Of a stretch of 33,281 nt of DNA, positions 20,002-28,193 are shown piece by piece. Made by a program: the position numbers and the translations under genes. Origin of the DNA: UMGS1590 sp963558655. Lineage in GTDB: Bacteria > Bacillota > Peptococcia > Peptococcales > Peptococcaceae. Under the pieces are notes generated by a model that was not told the origin of the DNA, did not search any database, and saw nothing but the letters and a program-made list of their open reading frames with translations. The stretch covers positions 1 to 33,281 of the forward strand of contig CAUWHJ010000026.1 of NCBI GenBank assembly GCA_963558655.1. The letters run 5' to 3'. Within the stretch, counting starts at the first letter, position 1. Every line of letters starts with the position of its first letter.

Positions 20002-20736
20002 ATGTCCGTCGTATCTATGAAACAACTCTTAGAAGCTGGGGTACATTTTGGTCATCAAACGCGTCGTTGGAATCCTAAAATGGCGCCTTACATTTTTGCA
20101 GAAAGAAATCAGATCTACATTATTGACTTAGCAAAAACTGTTAAGCTCATCAATGAAGCTTATGATTTCGTCAAAGAAGTCGTTGCTGAAGGTAAGCCAG
20201 TGCTTTTCGTTGGCACCAAAAAGCAGGCTCAGGAATCCATCAAGGAAGAAGCTATTCGCGCTGGCGAATACTATGTCAATGAAAGATGGTTGGGTGGTAT
20301 GCTTACCAACTACAAAACCATCGAAACTCGTATTAAACGTCTTTTTGAACTTGAAAAGATGGAAGAAAACGGGACCATGGAACTCCTGACCAAGAAGGAA
20401 AAAGCACTTCTTCTTGGCGAAAAAGAAAAACTGGAACGTTTCCTCGGCGGTATCAAGAATATGCCTGAACTTCCAGGTGCAATCTTTGTTGTAGACCCAA
20501 AGAAGGAAAAGATTGCTGTTCATGAAGCTCGTAAACTGGGTATTCCTGTGATCGGTGTGGTTGATACCAACTGCGATCCAGATGAAATCGACTATGTTAT
20601 CCCAGGTAACGATGATGCTATTCGTGCTGTGAAGCTCTTGACTTCTGTTATTGCTGATGCTGTCGTTGAAGCAAAGCAGGGTGCTGCTGGCGCAGAAGAA
20701 GACGAAGCTGGCGAAGAAGTCGCTGACGCTGAATAA
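20002..20736 (+). CDS. rpsB: 30S ribosomal protein S2
   Basis: This 244-aa protein starts at ATG 20002 behind GAGGAGGTG. HFGHQTRRWNPKMAPYIF at the N-terminus, VGTKKQAQESI, NERWLGGMLTNYKTI and DTNCDPDEIDYVIPGNDDA are all S2 hallmarks. S2 joins late in 30S assembly near the neck of the small subunit and is needed to seat S1-like functions. The acidic tail (EEDEAGEEVADAE) is a usual variable end. It heads the rpsB-tsf transcript with a structured leader; a hairpin before tsf probably tunes the ratio. Confidence 0.98.
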   Translation: MSVVSMKQLLEAGVHFGHQTRRWNPKMAPYIFAERNQIYIIDLAKTVKLINEAYDFVKEVVAEGKPVLFVGTKKQAQESIKEEAIRAGEYYVNERWLGGMLTNYKTIETRIKRLFELEKMEENGTMELLTKKEKALLLGEKEKLERFLGGIKNMPELPGAIFVVDPKKEKIAVHEARKLGIPVIGVVDTNCDPDEIDYVIPGNDDAIRAVKLLTSVIADAVVEAKQGAAGAEEDEAGEEVADAE

Positions 20737-20748
20737 TATTGTTTTAAT

Positions 20749-20786
20749 AAGGTAGCCGAGTTGGTTTCAATGAGGTTACCTTTTTT
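20749..20786 (+). terminator. Attenuating hairpin between rpsB and tsf
   Basis: AAGGTAGCC (20749-20757) pairs with GGTTACCTT (20774-20782) with one wobble and runs into TTTTTT. No new promoter is obvious before tsf, so partial termination with read-through is likely. Confidence 0.75.
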
Positions 20787-20830
20787 AGAATGAAGCCATC
20801 GTACAAACATAAAATTTAGGAGGAATTACT

Positions 20831-21487
20831 GTGGCAAACATTACCGCTTCTTTAGTCAAAGAATTACGTGAAAAGACCGGTGCTGGCATGATGGATTGCA
20901 AAAAAGCACTCCAGGAATGCGACGGCAATATGGATAAGGCGATCGACTATTTGCGTGAAAAGGGTATCGCTGATTCCGCAAAGAAGAGCGGCCGCATCGC
21001 TGCAGAAGGTGTTGTTGCTTCTTACATCCACATGGGTGGTAAGATTGGTGTTATTGTTGAAGTCAACTGCGAAACTGACTTCGTAGCAAAGACCGACGCA
21101 TTTAAGGAATTTGCTCAAAACATCGCTATGCACATTGCTGCTGAAAACCCAAAATATGTTACCCGTGATGAAGTGCCTCAGGCTGAACTCGATCACGAAC
21201 GTGAAGTTCTGATTGCTCAGGCTAAGAACGAAGGCAAGCCAGACAATATCGTTGAAAAGATGGTAGAAGGCCGTCTTAAGAAATTCTATGGTGAAGTTTG
21301 CCTGATGGATCAGGTATACATTCGTGCTGAAAATAACGAAACCATCGAAACCTACGTTAAAGAAGGTATCGCTCAGTTTGGCGAAAACATCAAAGTTCGT
21401 CGTTTTGCTCGTTTTGAAATGGGCGAAGGCCTTGAAAAACGTGTTGATGATTTCGCTGCAGAAGTTGCTGCGCAGGCTGGTATGTAA
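20831..21487 (+). CDS. tsf: Elongation factor Ts
   Basis: This 218-aa protein starts at GTG 20831, right after TAGGAGGAATTACT. The N-terminal UBA-like domain begins ITASLVKELREKTGAGMMDCKKAL, and the core has IGVIVEVNCETDFVAKTD, the TDFV segment that inserts into EF-Tu to release GDP. The protein is the short form (about 200-220 aa, lacking the longer E. coli dimerisation domain), as in many Clostridia and Negativicutes. It is followed by a strong terminator, so the usual run-on to pyrH is broken here. Confidence 0.98.
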   Translation: MANITASLVKELREKTGAGMMDCKKALQECDGNMDKAIDYLREKGIADSAKKSGRIAAEGVVASYIHMGGKIGVIVEVNCETDFVAKTDAFKEFAQNIAMHIAAENPKYVTRDEVPQAELDHEREVLIAQAKNEGKPDNIVEKMVEGRLKKFYGEVCLMDQVYIRAENNETIETYVKEGIAQFGENIKVRRFARFEMGEGLEKRVDDFAAEVAAQAGM

Positions 21488-21506
21488 TTTTATACAATAT
21501 TCTTTT

Positions 21507-21549
21507 AATCCCAAGCTCGTATCTTGTGATAGGAGCTTGGGATTTTTTT
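21507..21549 (+). terminator. Terminator of rpsB-tsf
   Basis: AATCCCAAGCTC (21507-21518) pairs perfectly with GAGCTTGGGATT (21533-21544), followed by TTTTT. Confidence 0.93.
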
Positions 21550-21603
21550 GTATAGCTATCTTTGTTATAATGAAGGCAATGAGTTTTAAAGGGGTAGATG
21601 AAC

Positions 21604-23754
21604 ATGACGCTTTTGGAAAATCTCAATGCTGCACAGCGCAAGGCGGTGACAACGACAGAGGGTGTGGTGCGAGTGATCGCTGGAGCAGGATCGGGAAAAA
21701 CACGTGCGCTTTCGCATCGGTTCGCCTATCTTGTCAATGTTTTGGGGATTTTGCCGGGGAATATTCTATGTGTAACATTTACCAACAAATCGGCGGCGGA
21801 AATGCGTCAACGTATTCATTTACTTACAGGTGATAATGACACAGGCTATATCAATACGTTTCATGGTTTTTGTGATGCGATCTTGCGCGAGGATGGCTAT
21901 GCTATCGGTTATCCGAAACGTTTTCTTGTACTGGATAATAATGATATTGACGCTATGCTCGCAATTATTTATGAGGAACGTGGTTTGACATTAAGTGATC
22001 GTACTTTTTCTGATGCGCGAGATATGATTGAAATTCAGAAACTGTTCAAACGACCGGATTATTATAAGGATATGCTTGCTTTACCGCTTGAGAAAGTAAA
22101 GGAAAAGTACGATGCGGCAACGACAACGGATGATGTCATTTTTTATGGCTATCTTTATCAGGAGAAGAAATGTTTTGGTGTGGATTACAATGATCTTATT
22201 AAATTTTCGTTGTATATTTTTGACAATCATGCCGATATTCGCTTAAAATGGCAGAAACGGTTGGAATATATCATGATTGATGAGTTTCAGGATATTGACA
22301 GTCTACAATATGAGTTGATGATGGTTTTGTGTGATTATCATAAAAACCTTTTTATTGTGGGAGATCCCGATCAAACCATCTATACATGGCGTGGCGCTAA
22401 CGTGAAATATCTGCTTGATTTTGATAAGCAGTTTCCTCAAGTTGAAACGGTTATGATGATGCAGAACTATCGTTCGACGCCTGAGATTCTTTCGGTTGCC
22501 AATTCTTTGATTGCAAAAAATAAACATCGTTTAAAAAAAGAGTTGGTTCCTACGTTGGCATCTGGTCAGCCGGTACGTTGTCATTTTGCTGATGATCAGG
22601 AAGCAGAGGCAAGATGGATTAGTGGTGAAATGAAAAAACTTCATGCTGCAGGGGTTGCTTATTGTGATATGACGGTACTTTATCGAGCGCACTATGTAAC
22701 GCGGGCTGTTGAGGAGGTGTTCTCTGACGAAAAGATCCCTTATACTATTTACAGTGGTGTGCAATTTTTTTCACGCAAGGAAATAAAAGATGCTCTCAGT
22801 TATTTGCGTATGATTGCTTATAAAGATGATCTTTCCTTCCGACGTATAGCCAATGTGCCAAAACGTAATCTTGGTAAGCGACGTATGGCTTTTCTTGAAA
22901 CGTATGCACAACAGCAGTCGTGCAGCATGTATGAAGCTCTGAAAGAAAATCTTAACGAATCGTTGTTCAAAGGCACAGGAGCGCATGATTTTGTAGCGTT
23001 GATTGAGCGGTTTGCAGCCGACTATGAAGGGCAGGCTATTTCTGAAGTGTTGGCAGCACTTCTTAATGCCAGTGGGTATGAATGTATGCTACGTACAGAA
23101 GGCAGCCAGGAACGACTTGATAATCTCGCTGAGCTGAAACAATCTGTTTATCTTTATGAAACCACTTGTGGTGAAGAGGTCACATTGCCGCATTATCTTG
23201 CACATGTAGCCTTGTTTACGAATGCCGATCGTAATGAGGCTGAGGATAAGGTGAAGCTTATGACCATTCATGCTGCGAAGGGGCTGGAGTTTCCTTATGT
23301 ATTCCTTTGTGGTATGAATGATGGTGTTTTTCCGTCGCGTCGTGTGCGTACGGTGCAAGCTATGGAGGAAGAGCGTCGCTTGGCTTTCGTAGCATTGACA
23401 CGTGCCGAGAAAGGGTTATATCTTTCGGAAGCAGATGGGCGTAATTTTGATGGTACCTTACGCTATCCTTCTCGTTTTCTTTTAGATATTGATCCAGCTT
23501 TGTTGGCGTTTACACATATGCCAGCGGATGGTGTTATTCGCGCTGCAAAGGGGTACTATGCCCGTAGTGCAGAGCGGCTTGTTGATCGTAGTGAAGACGC
23601 TACTTTTGCAGTAGGAGCGCGTGTGCGTCATCCTGTGTTTGGCGAAGGCAGTGTGCTTGCTGTTGATTTGGAAAAGCAGGCAAATATCATTCAATTTGAC
23701 ACGATGCAAACCGCTCGGGCGATTTCGTTTCGTACTAAGCTTGAGAGGCTTTGA
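21604..23754 (+). CDS. UvrD/PcrA-like 3'-5' DNA helicase
   Basis: This 716-aa superfamily 1A helicase starts at ATG 21604 (AAAGGGG nine bases upstream; ATG 21598 is too close). Motifs in order: Q motif LNAAQRKAV, I GAGSGKT (27-33), II IDEFQDID, III GDPDQTIYTWRG, IV QNYRST, V KLMTIHAAKGLEFPYVFLCGM, VI RRLAFVALTRAEKGLYL. The C-terminal GARVRHPVFGEGSVLAVD is the Tudor-like module that in PcrA contacts RNA polymerase. It unwinds DNA in repair and transcription-coupled processes. Its place between tsf and pyrH is unusual. Whether it is the main PcrA or a second UvrD-like protein cannot be decided from this window. Confidence 0.95.
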   Translation: MTLLENLNAAQRKAVTTTEGVVRVIAGAGSGKTRALSHRFAYLVNVLGILPGNILCVTFTNKSAAEMRQRIHLLTGDNDTGYINTFHGFCDAILREDGYAIGYPKRFLVLDNNDIDAMLAIIYEERGLTLSDRTFSDARDMIEIQKLFKRPDYYKDMLALPLEKVKEKYDAATTTDDVIFYGYLYQEKKCFGVDYNDLIKFSLYIFDNHADIRLKWQKRLEYIMIDEFQDIDSLQYELMMVLCDYHKNLFIVGDPDQTIYTWRGANVKYLLDFDKQFPQVETVMMMQNYRSTPEILSVANSLIAKNKHRLKKELVPTLASGQPVRCHFADDQEAEARWISGEMKKLHAAGVAYCDMTVLYRAHYVTRAVEEVFSDEKIPYTIYSGVQFFSRKEIKDALSYLRMIAYKDDLSFRRIANVPKRNLGKRRMAFLETYAQQQSCSMYEALKENLNESLFKGTGAHDFVALIERFAADYEGQAISEVLAALLNASGYECMLRTEGSQERLDNLAELKQSVYLYETTCGEEVTLPHYLAHVALFTNADRNEAEDKVKLMTIHAAKGLEFPYVFLCGMNDGVFPSRRVRTVQAMEEERRLAFVALTRAEKGLYLSEADGRNFDGTLRYPSRFLLDIDPALLAFTHMPADGVIRAAKGYYARSAERLVDRSEDATFAVGARVRHPVFGEGSVLAVDLEKQANIIQFDTMQTARAISFRTKLERL

Positions 23755-23847
23755 GTTGTATTCTATATCTGGTTGGTGCAGTATCTTTTACAATGTTTGT
23801 TTTGAAAAAAAGAGCTATAATGCAAAAAATCGTTAGGAGGATGAATG

Positions 23848-24606
23848 ATGACAAATGTAGTGATTATTGGTGCCAACCAGGGGATTGGCTACTATATCGT
23901 TGAACGGTTATTGCTAAAAGGGCATTCAGTGACGGTGTTGGATATAGTAACAGATCAAGTTGCGAATTTGGCGAAGCATTATCCTGAGCGTTGTCAGGCA
24001 TTTATCGCAGATGCTCGCGAGGAGGAGAGCATTGAGGAGGGGGTGCGTCAAGCGGTGGTTCGATTTGGACATATTGATGCGGCCATTCACAATGCGTGTA
24101 TGTGCACCTTTGGTACGTTGGCGCAAACATCACTTGAGGTATATCATGAGGTATTGGACGTGAATATGCTTGGTGCGGTGCGTTTGACAAAAGCCGTATT
24201 GCCATTTATGCAAAAAGCTGGCGGTGGGCGCATTGTGTTTACAAGTTCCGGCGTTGGCGTGACAGGTTTTGATGGCATTTCGCCGTATGCTGCATCAAAA
24301 GGTGCTATTGAAGCTTTTGCTAAATGTATGCAAATTGAAAACGATGATACAGGTGTGAGTTTCCACCTTTTTCATCCGCCATTAACAGATACGGCATCAG
24401 CAAGTGGTTTGCCAATTCCGAAAGAATTTAAGGCTGATGCAAAAAAGGTTGGTTATGGCCTTGCGGATCATCTTTGGGATAAACAATTTGTCATCTGCCA
24501 TTCGCGAATGCAAGCGCTACAAATGCGCGTTTCCTATCGTCATCCGCTTTTTATTGGCCGTTTGATGACGAAAATGACAAAGCGTGTAAAGAAGGAGCAT
24601 GTATGA
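23848..24606 (+). CDS. Short-chain dehydrogenase/reductase
   Basis: This 252-aa Rossmann-fold oxidoreductase starts at ATG 23848, seven bases after TTAGGAGG; ATG 23845 is the alternative. The cofactor loop is GANQGIG (T-G-x3-G-x-G type, with IG for TG), then D59-like ADAREEES, the structural IHNACM (for NNAG), catalytic Ser in FTSSG, and YAASK with catalytic Tyr and Lys. D at the end of strand 2 (VLDIVTD) suggests NAD(H). The C-terminal basic stretch RLMTKMTKRVKKEH may touch the membrane. The substrate is unknown. It overlaps the next start by four bases (ATGA), so it is probably functionally tied to the membrane protein behind it. Confidence 0.93.
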   Translation: MTNVVIIGANQGIGYYIVERLLLKGHSVTVLDIVTDQVANLAKHYPERCQAFIADAREEESIEEGVRQAVVRFGHIDAAIHNACMCTFGTLAQTSLEVYHEVLDVNMLGAVRLTKAVLPFMQKAGGGRIVFTSSGVGVTGFDGISPYAASKGAIEAFAKCMQIENDDTGVSFHLFHPPLTDTASASGLPIPKEFKADAKKVGYGLADHLWDKQFVICHSRMQALQMRVSYRHPLFIGRLMTKMTKRVKKEHV

Positions 24607-25063
24607 AACAACCTAACGATCGACATATTTTTGTATTTGAGCCATGTTTTTTCTGTTTTTCGGATTGTTTCATCTTCATCGTTTATGGGGGATTGTTGAT
24701 AGAACGGCTTATGCCAACTTCTGGTTAGCTGTTATGAATGAGAAGGATGTTTTCTATTATGGGCTAATGGGGCTGTTGGCACTGTTTTGTATTTTGGGCG
24801 TAGTGACTTTTTTCAGGTATCGAAAGCATAATTTCTGGTGGCGTTGGATCTATCTTTTTGGCGGCGTTTATGTGTTGTTTGATCTTTTTGCTATAGCAAC
24901 GGGGCTGACATTTTGGCAACGTTTGCTTTATTGGATGTTTGATGTCAATGCGCCTTATTGGAATGTGTTATGGGGTGGTTTTGTACTTCTGGGTATGTTT
25001 TCATTCATACTTGGTGTATACTTGTTGCAACAACGATGTAAAGAAAATAGAACTCTATCGTAG
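24603..25063 (+). CDS. Four-pass membrane protein, frame change near the start
   Basis: The long open frame begins only at ATG 24644, which has no ribosome binding site. A far better start is ATG 24603: it overlaps the SDR stop (ATGA) and follows AAGGAG at five bases. From 24603 the zero frame reads MKQPNDRHIFVFEPCFF and would end after 41 codons, but at 24647-24653 it meets T-TTT-TTC, a slippery heptamer in the right phase. A -1 shift there continues as LFFGLFHLHRLWG into the long frame, giving 153 aa. The protein then has about four hydrophobic segments (one near the shift, then about 60-80, 90-110 and 125-145). The alternatives are a sequencing error, a recent frameshift mutation, or true use of ATG 24644. 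No family is recognised. Confidence 0.65.
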
Positions 25064-25083
25064 CGTTGTTTTTTGATTAAAAT

Positions 25084-25107
25084 AACGCTTGTTGTGTGCG
25101 TTTTTTA
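25084..25107 (+). terminator. Weak terminator before pyrH
   Basis: AACGC (25084-25088) can pair with GCGTT (25099-25103), which runs into TTTT; AGCGTT (25062-25067) can instead pair with AACGCT (25084-25089). Either stem is short, so termination is probably partial. Confidence 0.45.
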
Positions 25108-25156
25108 TTGGTGAAAATAGCGATTCTTAAAAGAGGCGTTTCAATTCTTAGTCATA

Positions 25157-25168
25157 GTATGCTATAAT
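25157..25168 (+). promoter_or_regulatory. Extended -10 promoter of pyrH
   Basis: TATAAT (25163-25168) is preceded by TGC at 25160-25162, an extended -10 element, which compensates for the absence of a clear -35 box. Transcription would start about 45 bases before pyrH. Confidence 0.6.
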
Positions 25169-25218
25169 AGCAACAGTGTGAAAAACAGTCTTCAATGATG
25201 AACTTTGGGGGTATGACT

Positions 25219-25938
25219 ATGGAAGCTAAATATAAACGTGTCATTATAAAATTAAGTGGGGAGGCACTTGCTGGCGAGATCGGCTATGGCTTAGAGAGCA
25301 ATACGCTTAATTCTTTAGCGGATCAGATTGCTGAGATTTCTGCCATGGGCGTTGAAGTGGCGGCTGTTGTTGGTGGCGGCAATATTTGGCGTGGTGTGGC
25401 CGGTGCTAAACGTGGCATTGATCGTGCAACGGCAGATTATATGGGTATGCTGGCAACGGTCATCAATGCGTTGGCGTTGCAGGATGTGCTGGAAAAGCAT
25501 AACGTGGATACGCGTGTGATGAGCGCTATTGAGATGCGTGAAGTGGCAGAACCTTATATTAAACGTCGTGCCATTCGCCATCTTGAAAAGGGCCGTGTTG
25601 TTATTTTTGCAGCCGGTACAGGGAATCCGTTCTTCTCCACGGATACTACCGCAGCGTTGCGTGCGGCAGAAATTGAAGCGGAAGCCATTCTCATGGCAAA
25701 GAAGGTGGACGGGGTTTATGACGCTGATCCAAAGACCAATCCGGATGCAAAACGTTTTGAAACGCTGACGTTCTTGGAAGTGCTTAACCGTGGGCTTAAA
25801 GTGATGGACTCCACAGCCATTTCATTGTGCATGGATAACAACATTCCAATTCAGGTGTTTAATATTACCGAAAAAGGCAACATGATGAAGGCTGTTTTAG
25901 GTGAAAATATCGGAACTTTAGTAGGAACAGGGGAATAA
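25219..25938 (+). CDS. pyrH: UMP kinase
   Basis: This 239-aa protein starts at ATG 25219, behind GGGGGT; in-frame ATGs at 25195 and 25213 have no properly spaced site. It phosphorylates UMP to UDP with ATP and belongs to the amino acid kinase fold, unlike eukaryotic UMP kinases. RVIIKLSGEALAGE at the start, VVGGGNIWRG, ATADYMGMLATVINALAL, FSTDTTAALRAAEI and KKVDGVYDADP are diagnostic. The enzyme is hexameric and controlled by UTP and GTP. It is two bases from frr, forming the conserved pyrH-frr pair. Confidence 0.97.
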   Translation: MEAKYKRVIIKLSGEALAGEIGYGLESNTLNSLADQIAEISAMGVEVAAVVGGGNIWRGVAGAKRGIDRATADYMGMLATVINALALQDVLEKHNVDTRVMSAIEMREVAEPYIKRRAIRHLEKGRVVIFAAGTGNPFFSTDTTAALRAAEIEAEAILMAKKVDGVYDADPKTNPDAKRFETLTFLEVLNRGLKVMDSTAISLCMDNNIPIQVFNITEKGNMMKAVLGENIGTLVGTGE

Positions 25939-25940
25939 AC

Positions 25941-26498
25941 ATGATTGAAGAAATTTTATTAGACACAGAAGAACGCATGGAGAAATCCATTAACAAGTAT
26001 CGTGAAGAACTTTCTCATATTCGTACAGGGAAGGCGAATGTCTCTTTGCTCAATGGTATCACAGTGGAATATTATGGCAGCCCAACGCCAATCAATCAGG
26101 TGGCCAATGTTAGTGCGCCAGCACCAGACCTCATTACCATTCAGCCATGGGATAAAGGTATCATTAAAGATATTGAAAAAGCCATTCAAAAATCGGATCT
26201 TGGTATCAATCCTAACAATGATGGTGTCATCATCCGTCTGCCATTGCCACAACTGACCAAAGAAACGCGTCAGGAATTGGCAAAACAGGCGCATAAAAAG
26301 GCAGAAGATGCGAAGGTGTATATTAGAAACATCCGTCGCGATGCTAACGATCAAATTAAGAAACTTGAAAAGAACAAAGAAATCACCGAAGACGATTCTA
26401 AGGGCGGTCAGGACGATGTGCAGAAACAGACTGATGCAGCCATCGCTAAGATCGAAAAGATTTACGCTGAAAAAGAAAAAGACATTATGAGCATTTAA
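25941..26498 (+). CDS. frr: Ribosome recycling factor
   Basis: This 185-aa protein starts at ATG 25941 behind AGGGGAA. With EF-G it splits the post-termination ribosome. LDTEERMEKSINKYREELSHIRTGKANVSLL, YYGSPTPINQVANVSAP and the long C-terminal helix RNIRRDANDQIKKLEKN are typical; the length matches the family. It forms an operon with pyrH and is closed by a terminator at 26503. Confidence 0.98.
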   Translation: MIEEILLDTEERMEKSINKYREELSHIRTGKANVSLLNGITVEYYGSPTPINQVANVSAPAPDLITIQPWDKGIIKDIEKAIQKSDLGINPNNDGVIIRLPLPQLTKETRQELAKQAHKKAEDAKVYIRNIRRDANDQIKKLEKNKEITEDDSKGGQDDVQKQTDAAIAKIEKIYAEKEKDIMSI

Positions 26499-26502
26499 CA
26501 AC

Positions 26503-26532
26503 AAAGGGGACTGCAGCAGCGGTCCCTTTTTT
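26503..26532 (+). terminator. Terminator after frr
   Basis: AAAGGGGAC (26503-26511) pairs with GTCCCTTTT (26522-26530) with one wobble, followed by TT. Confidence 0.85.
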
Positions 26533-26637
26533 ACACAATTCTCTCTGTAAGCGGTGTAATTTTTGTTTGGGTATGGTACAATAAAGTTGATTGTCCTCTT
26601 TGCCCATTATGGGTATATGAGTAATGAGGTGACTCAA

Positions 26638-27381
26638 ATGGAAAAACAACATCATACATTAGATGATATTAAAGGTGGTACAATCCCGAAACATATTGCT
26701 GTTATTATGGACGGCAATGGTCGCTGGGCAACGGCGAAAGGATTGGCGCGCTTGGCAGGTCATACGGCTGGTGTGGAAGCCATTGATGAGGTTCTGGAAA
26801 CAGTCAAGGCGATTGGTACGAAATATTTCACGGTCTATGCCTTTTCCACAGAAAACTGGCGGCGGCCAGCCGATGAGGTGGATGGCCTGATGAATCTGCT
26901 GGTGGAATATCTTGACAAAAAAATTGATAAGCTCCATGCAGAAGGCGTTTGTGTGCGTACCATCGGCGATCCTGAGCGTTTGAGCCGGCGTGTGCGGGAA
27001 AAAATTGATAATGCTTATGCGTTGACAAAAGACAATAAAGAGGTCATTTTTAACATTGCGCTCAATTACGGGGGCCGACAAGAACTTGTTCATGCCTGTC
27101 AGGCGATTGCCAAAGCGTGCGAACAGGGAGAAATGCATTGGCAAGATATTGATGAACAAATGGTTGCCAATCATCTCTACACAGCGGGGCAGCCGGATCC
27201 TGATTTGTTGATTCGCTCTTCCGGTGAATTGCGACTGAGCAATTTTTTGCTCTGGCAAGTGGCCTACACAGAATTTTGGGTGACAGACACATACTGGCCA
27301 GATTTCCGAGCAGGCGATTTATACGATGCAGTGTATGCTTTTCAAAAACGTGACCGACGCTATGGCGGTTTGAAAAAGTAG
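26638..27381 (+). CDS. uppS: Undecaprenyl diphosphate synthase (cis-prenyltransferase)
   Basis: This 247-aa enzyme starts at ATG 26638, seven bases after GAGGTGA; the frame is open to 26563 without a better site. It joins eight isopentenyl diphosphates to farnesyl diphosphate to make the C55 lipid carrier for peptidoglycan. Catalytic D25 lies in AVIMDGNGRWA; FSTENWRRP, FNIALNYGGRQELV and the C-terminal SSGELRLSNFLLWQVAYTEF with the second metal-binding acid follow. It heads the uppS-cdsA-dxr-rseP-ispG operon, linking carrier lipid, phospholipid and isoprenoid supply. Confidence 0.97.
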   Translation: MEKQHHTLDDIKGGTIPKHIAVIMDGNGRWATAKGLARLAGHTAGVEAIDEVLETVKAIGTKYFTVYAFSTENWRRPADEVDGLMNLLVEYLDKKIDKLHAEGVCVRTIGDPERLSRRVREKIDNAYALTKDNKEVIFNIALNYGGRQELVHACQAIAKACEQGEMHWQDIDEQMVANHLYTAGQPDPDLLIRSSGELRLSNFLLWQVAYTEFWVTDTYWPDFRAGDLYDAVYAFQKRDRRYGGLKK

Positions 27382-27390
27382 GTGAATAGC

Positions 27391-28176
27391 GTGAAAACAA
27401 GAATATTGACAGGGGTTGTTGGGATTCCAATAGTGCTTTTATGTATTTTTGGTCCAACACCACTCATTTATCTGCTGGGCTTTGTCATGATGGCAGCGCT
27501 TAATTATGAACTGGCGAATATGCGGGGAGAGCGGCTGGAACGCTATTTTTTATTGTTTGCGTTCTTTAATATGTTGGTTGCGTTTGGCTGCTATGTTTTT
27601 GTGACACAAGAGCTGGGCTTTATTTTTGCATTGGTTAATGTGTTGGTCATGGCAGAAACGGTTTTTTCCTATCCAAAAGTGGCACTCTCCGAGATGCTGT
27701 ATCTGGCATTTATGAACATTTACTGCACATGGTTACCATTGCATATGATTTCCTTGCGATTGTTAGATGATGGTGCGTGGCTTTTGATGAGCGTATTCAT
27801 CATGGTATGGATTTGTGATTCAGGTGCTTATTTTTCGGGGCGTGCTTTTGGTCGTCACAAGATGGCACCGCATCTTTCGCCAAAAAAGACTGTTGAAGGT
27901 GCGGTTGGCGGTGTACTTTTGACGGTGGTGGCTGCGCTTGTGATTGAACAGTTTTTGCCACTGGCGACCAGTTTGCTGCATACTTGTGTGATTGGTCTTT
28001 TGGTGGCGTTTGGTGCGATTGTTGGCGATCTCTTTGAAAGCTATCTTAAACGCTCTTTTGGTGTTAAAGACAGCGGTAATATTTTGCCGGGGCATGGTGG
28101 CTTTGCAGATCGGTTTGACAGTTTCATTATGGTGGCACCTTTGTGCTTCTATTATTTTAGTATCATGCAAGGGTGA
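27391..28176 (+). CDS. cdsA: Phosphatidate cytidylyltransferase
   Basis: This 261-aa membrane enzyme starts at GTG 27391 (AGGTGA at 27380-27385, which overlaps the uppS stop); the GTG at 27382 directly after that stop lies inside this site. It makes CDP-diacylglycerol from phosphatidic acid and CTP. About seven or eight hydrophobic segments are visible, beginning ILTGVVGIPIVLLCIF. The family signature lies at the C-terminus: HLSPKKTVEGAVGG, AIVGDLFESYLKR and VKDSGNILPGHGGFADRFDS, including the metal-binding acids. It is the second gene of the lipid operon. Confidence 0.95.
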   Translation: MKTRILTGVVGIPIVLLCIFGPTPLIYLLGFVMMAALNYELANMRGERLERYFLLFAFFNMLVAFGCYVFVTQELGFIFALVNVLVMAETVFSYPKVALSEMLYLAFMNIYCTWLPLHMISLRLLDDGAWLLMSVFIMVWICDSGAYFSGRAFGRHKMAPHLSPKKTVEGAVGGVLLTVVAALVIEQFLPLATSLLHTCVIGLLVAFGAIVGDLFESYLKRSFGVKDSGNILPGHGGFADRFDSFIMVAPLCFYYFSIMQG

Positions 28177-28193
28177 AGTGGAAAGGAATGACT

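Noticed and set aside
26659..27258. 199-codon minus-strand frame opposite uppS
   Set aside because: It lies entirely inside uppS, whose catalytic motifs are certain.
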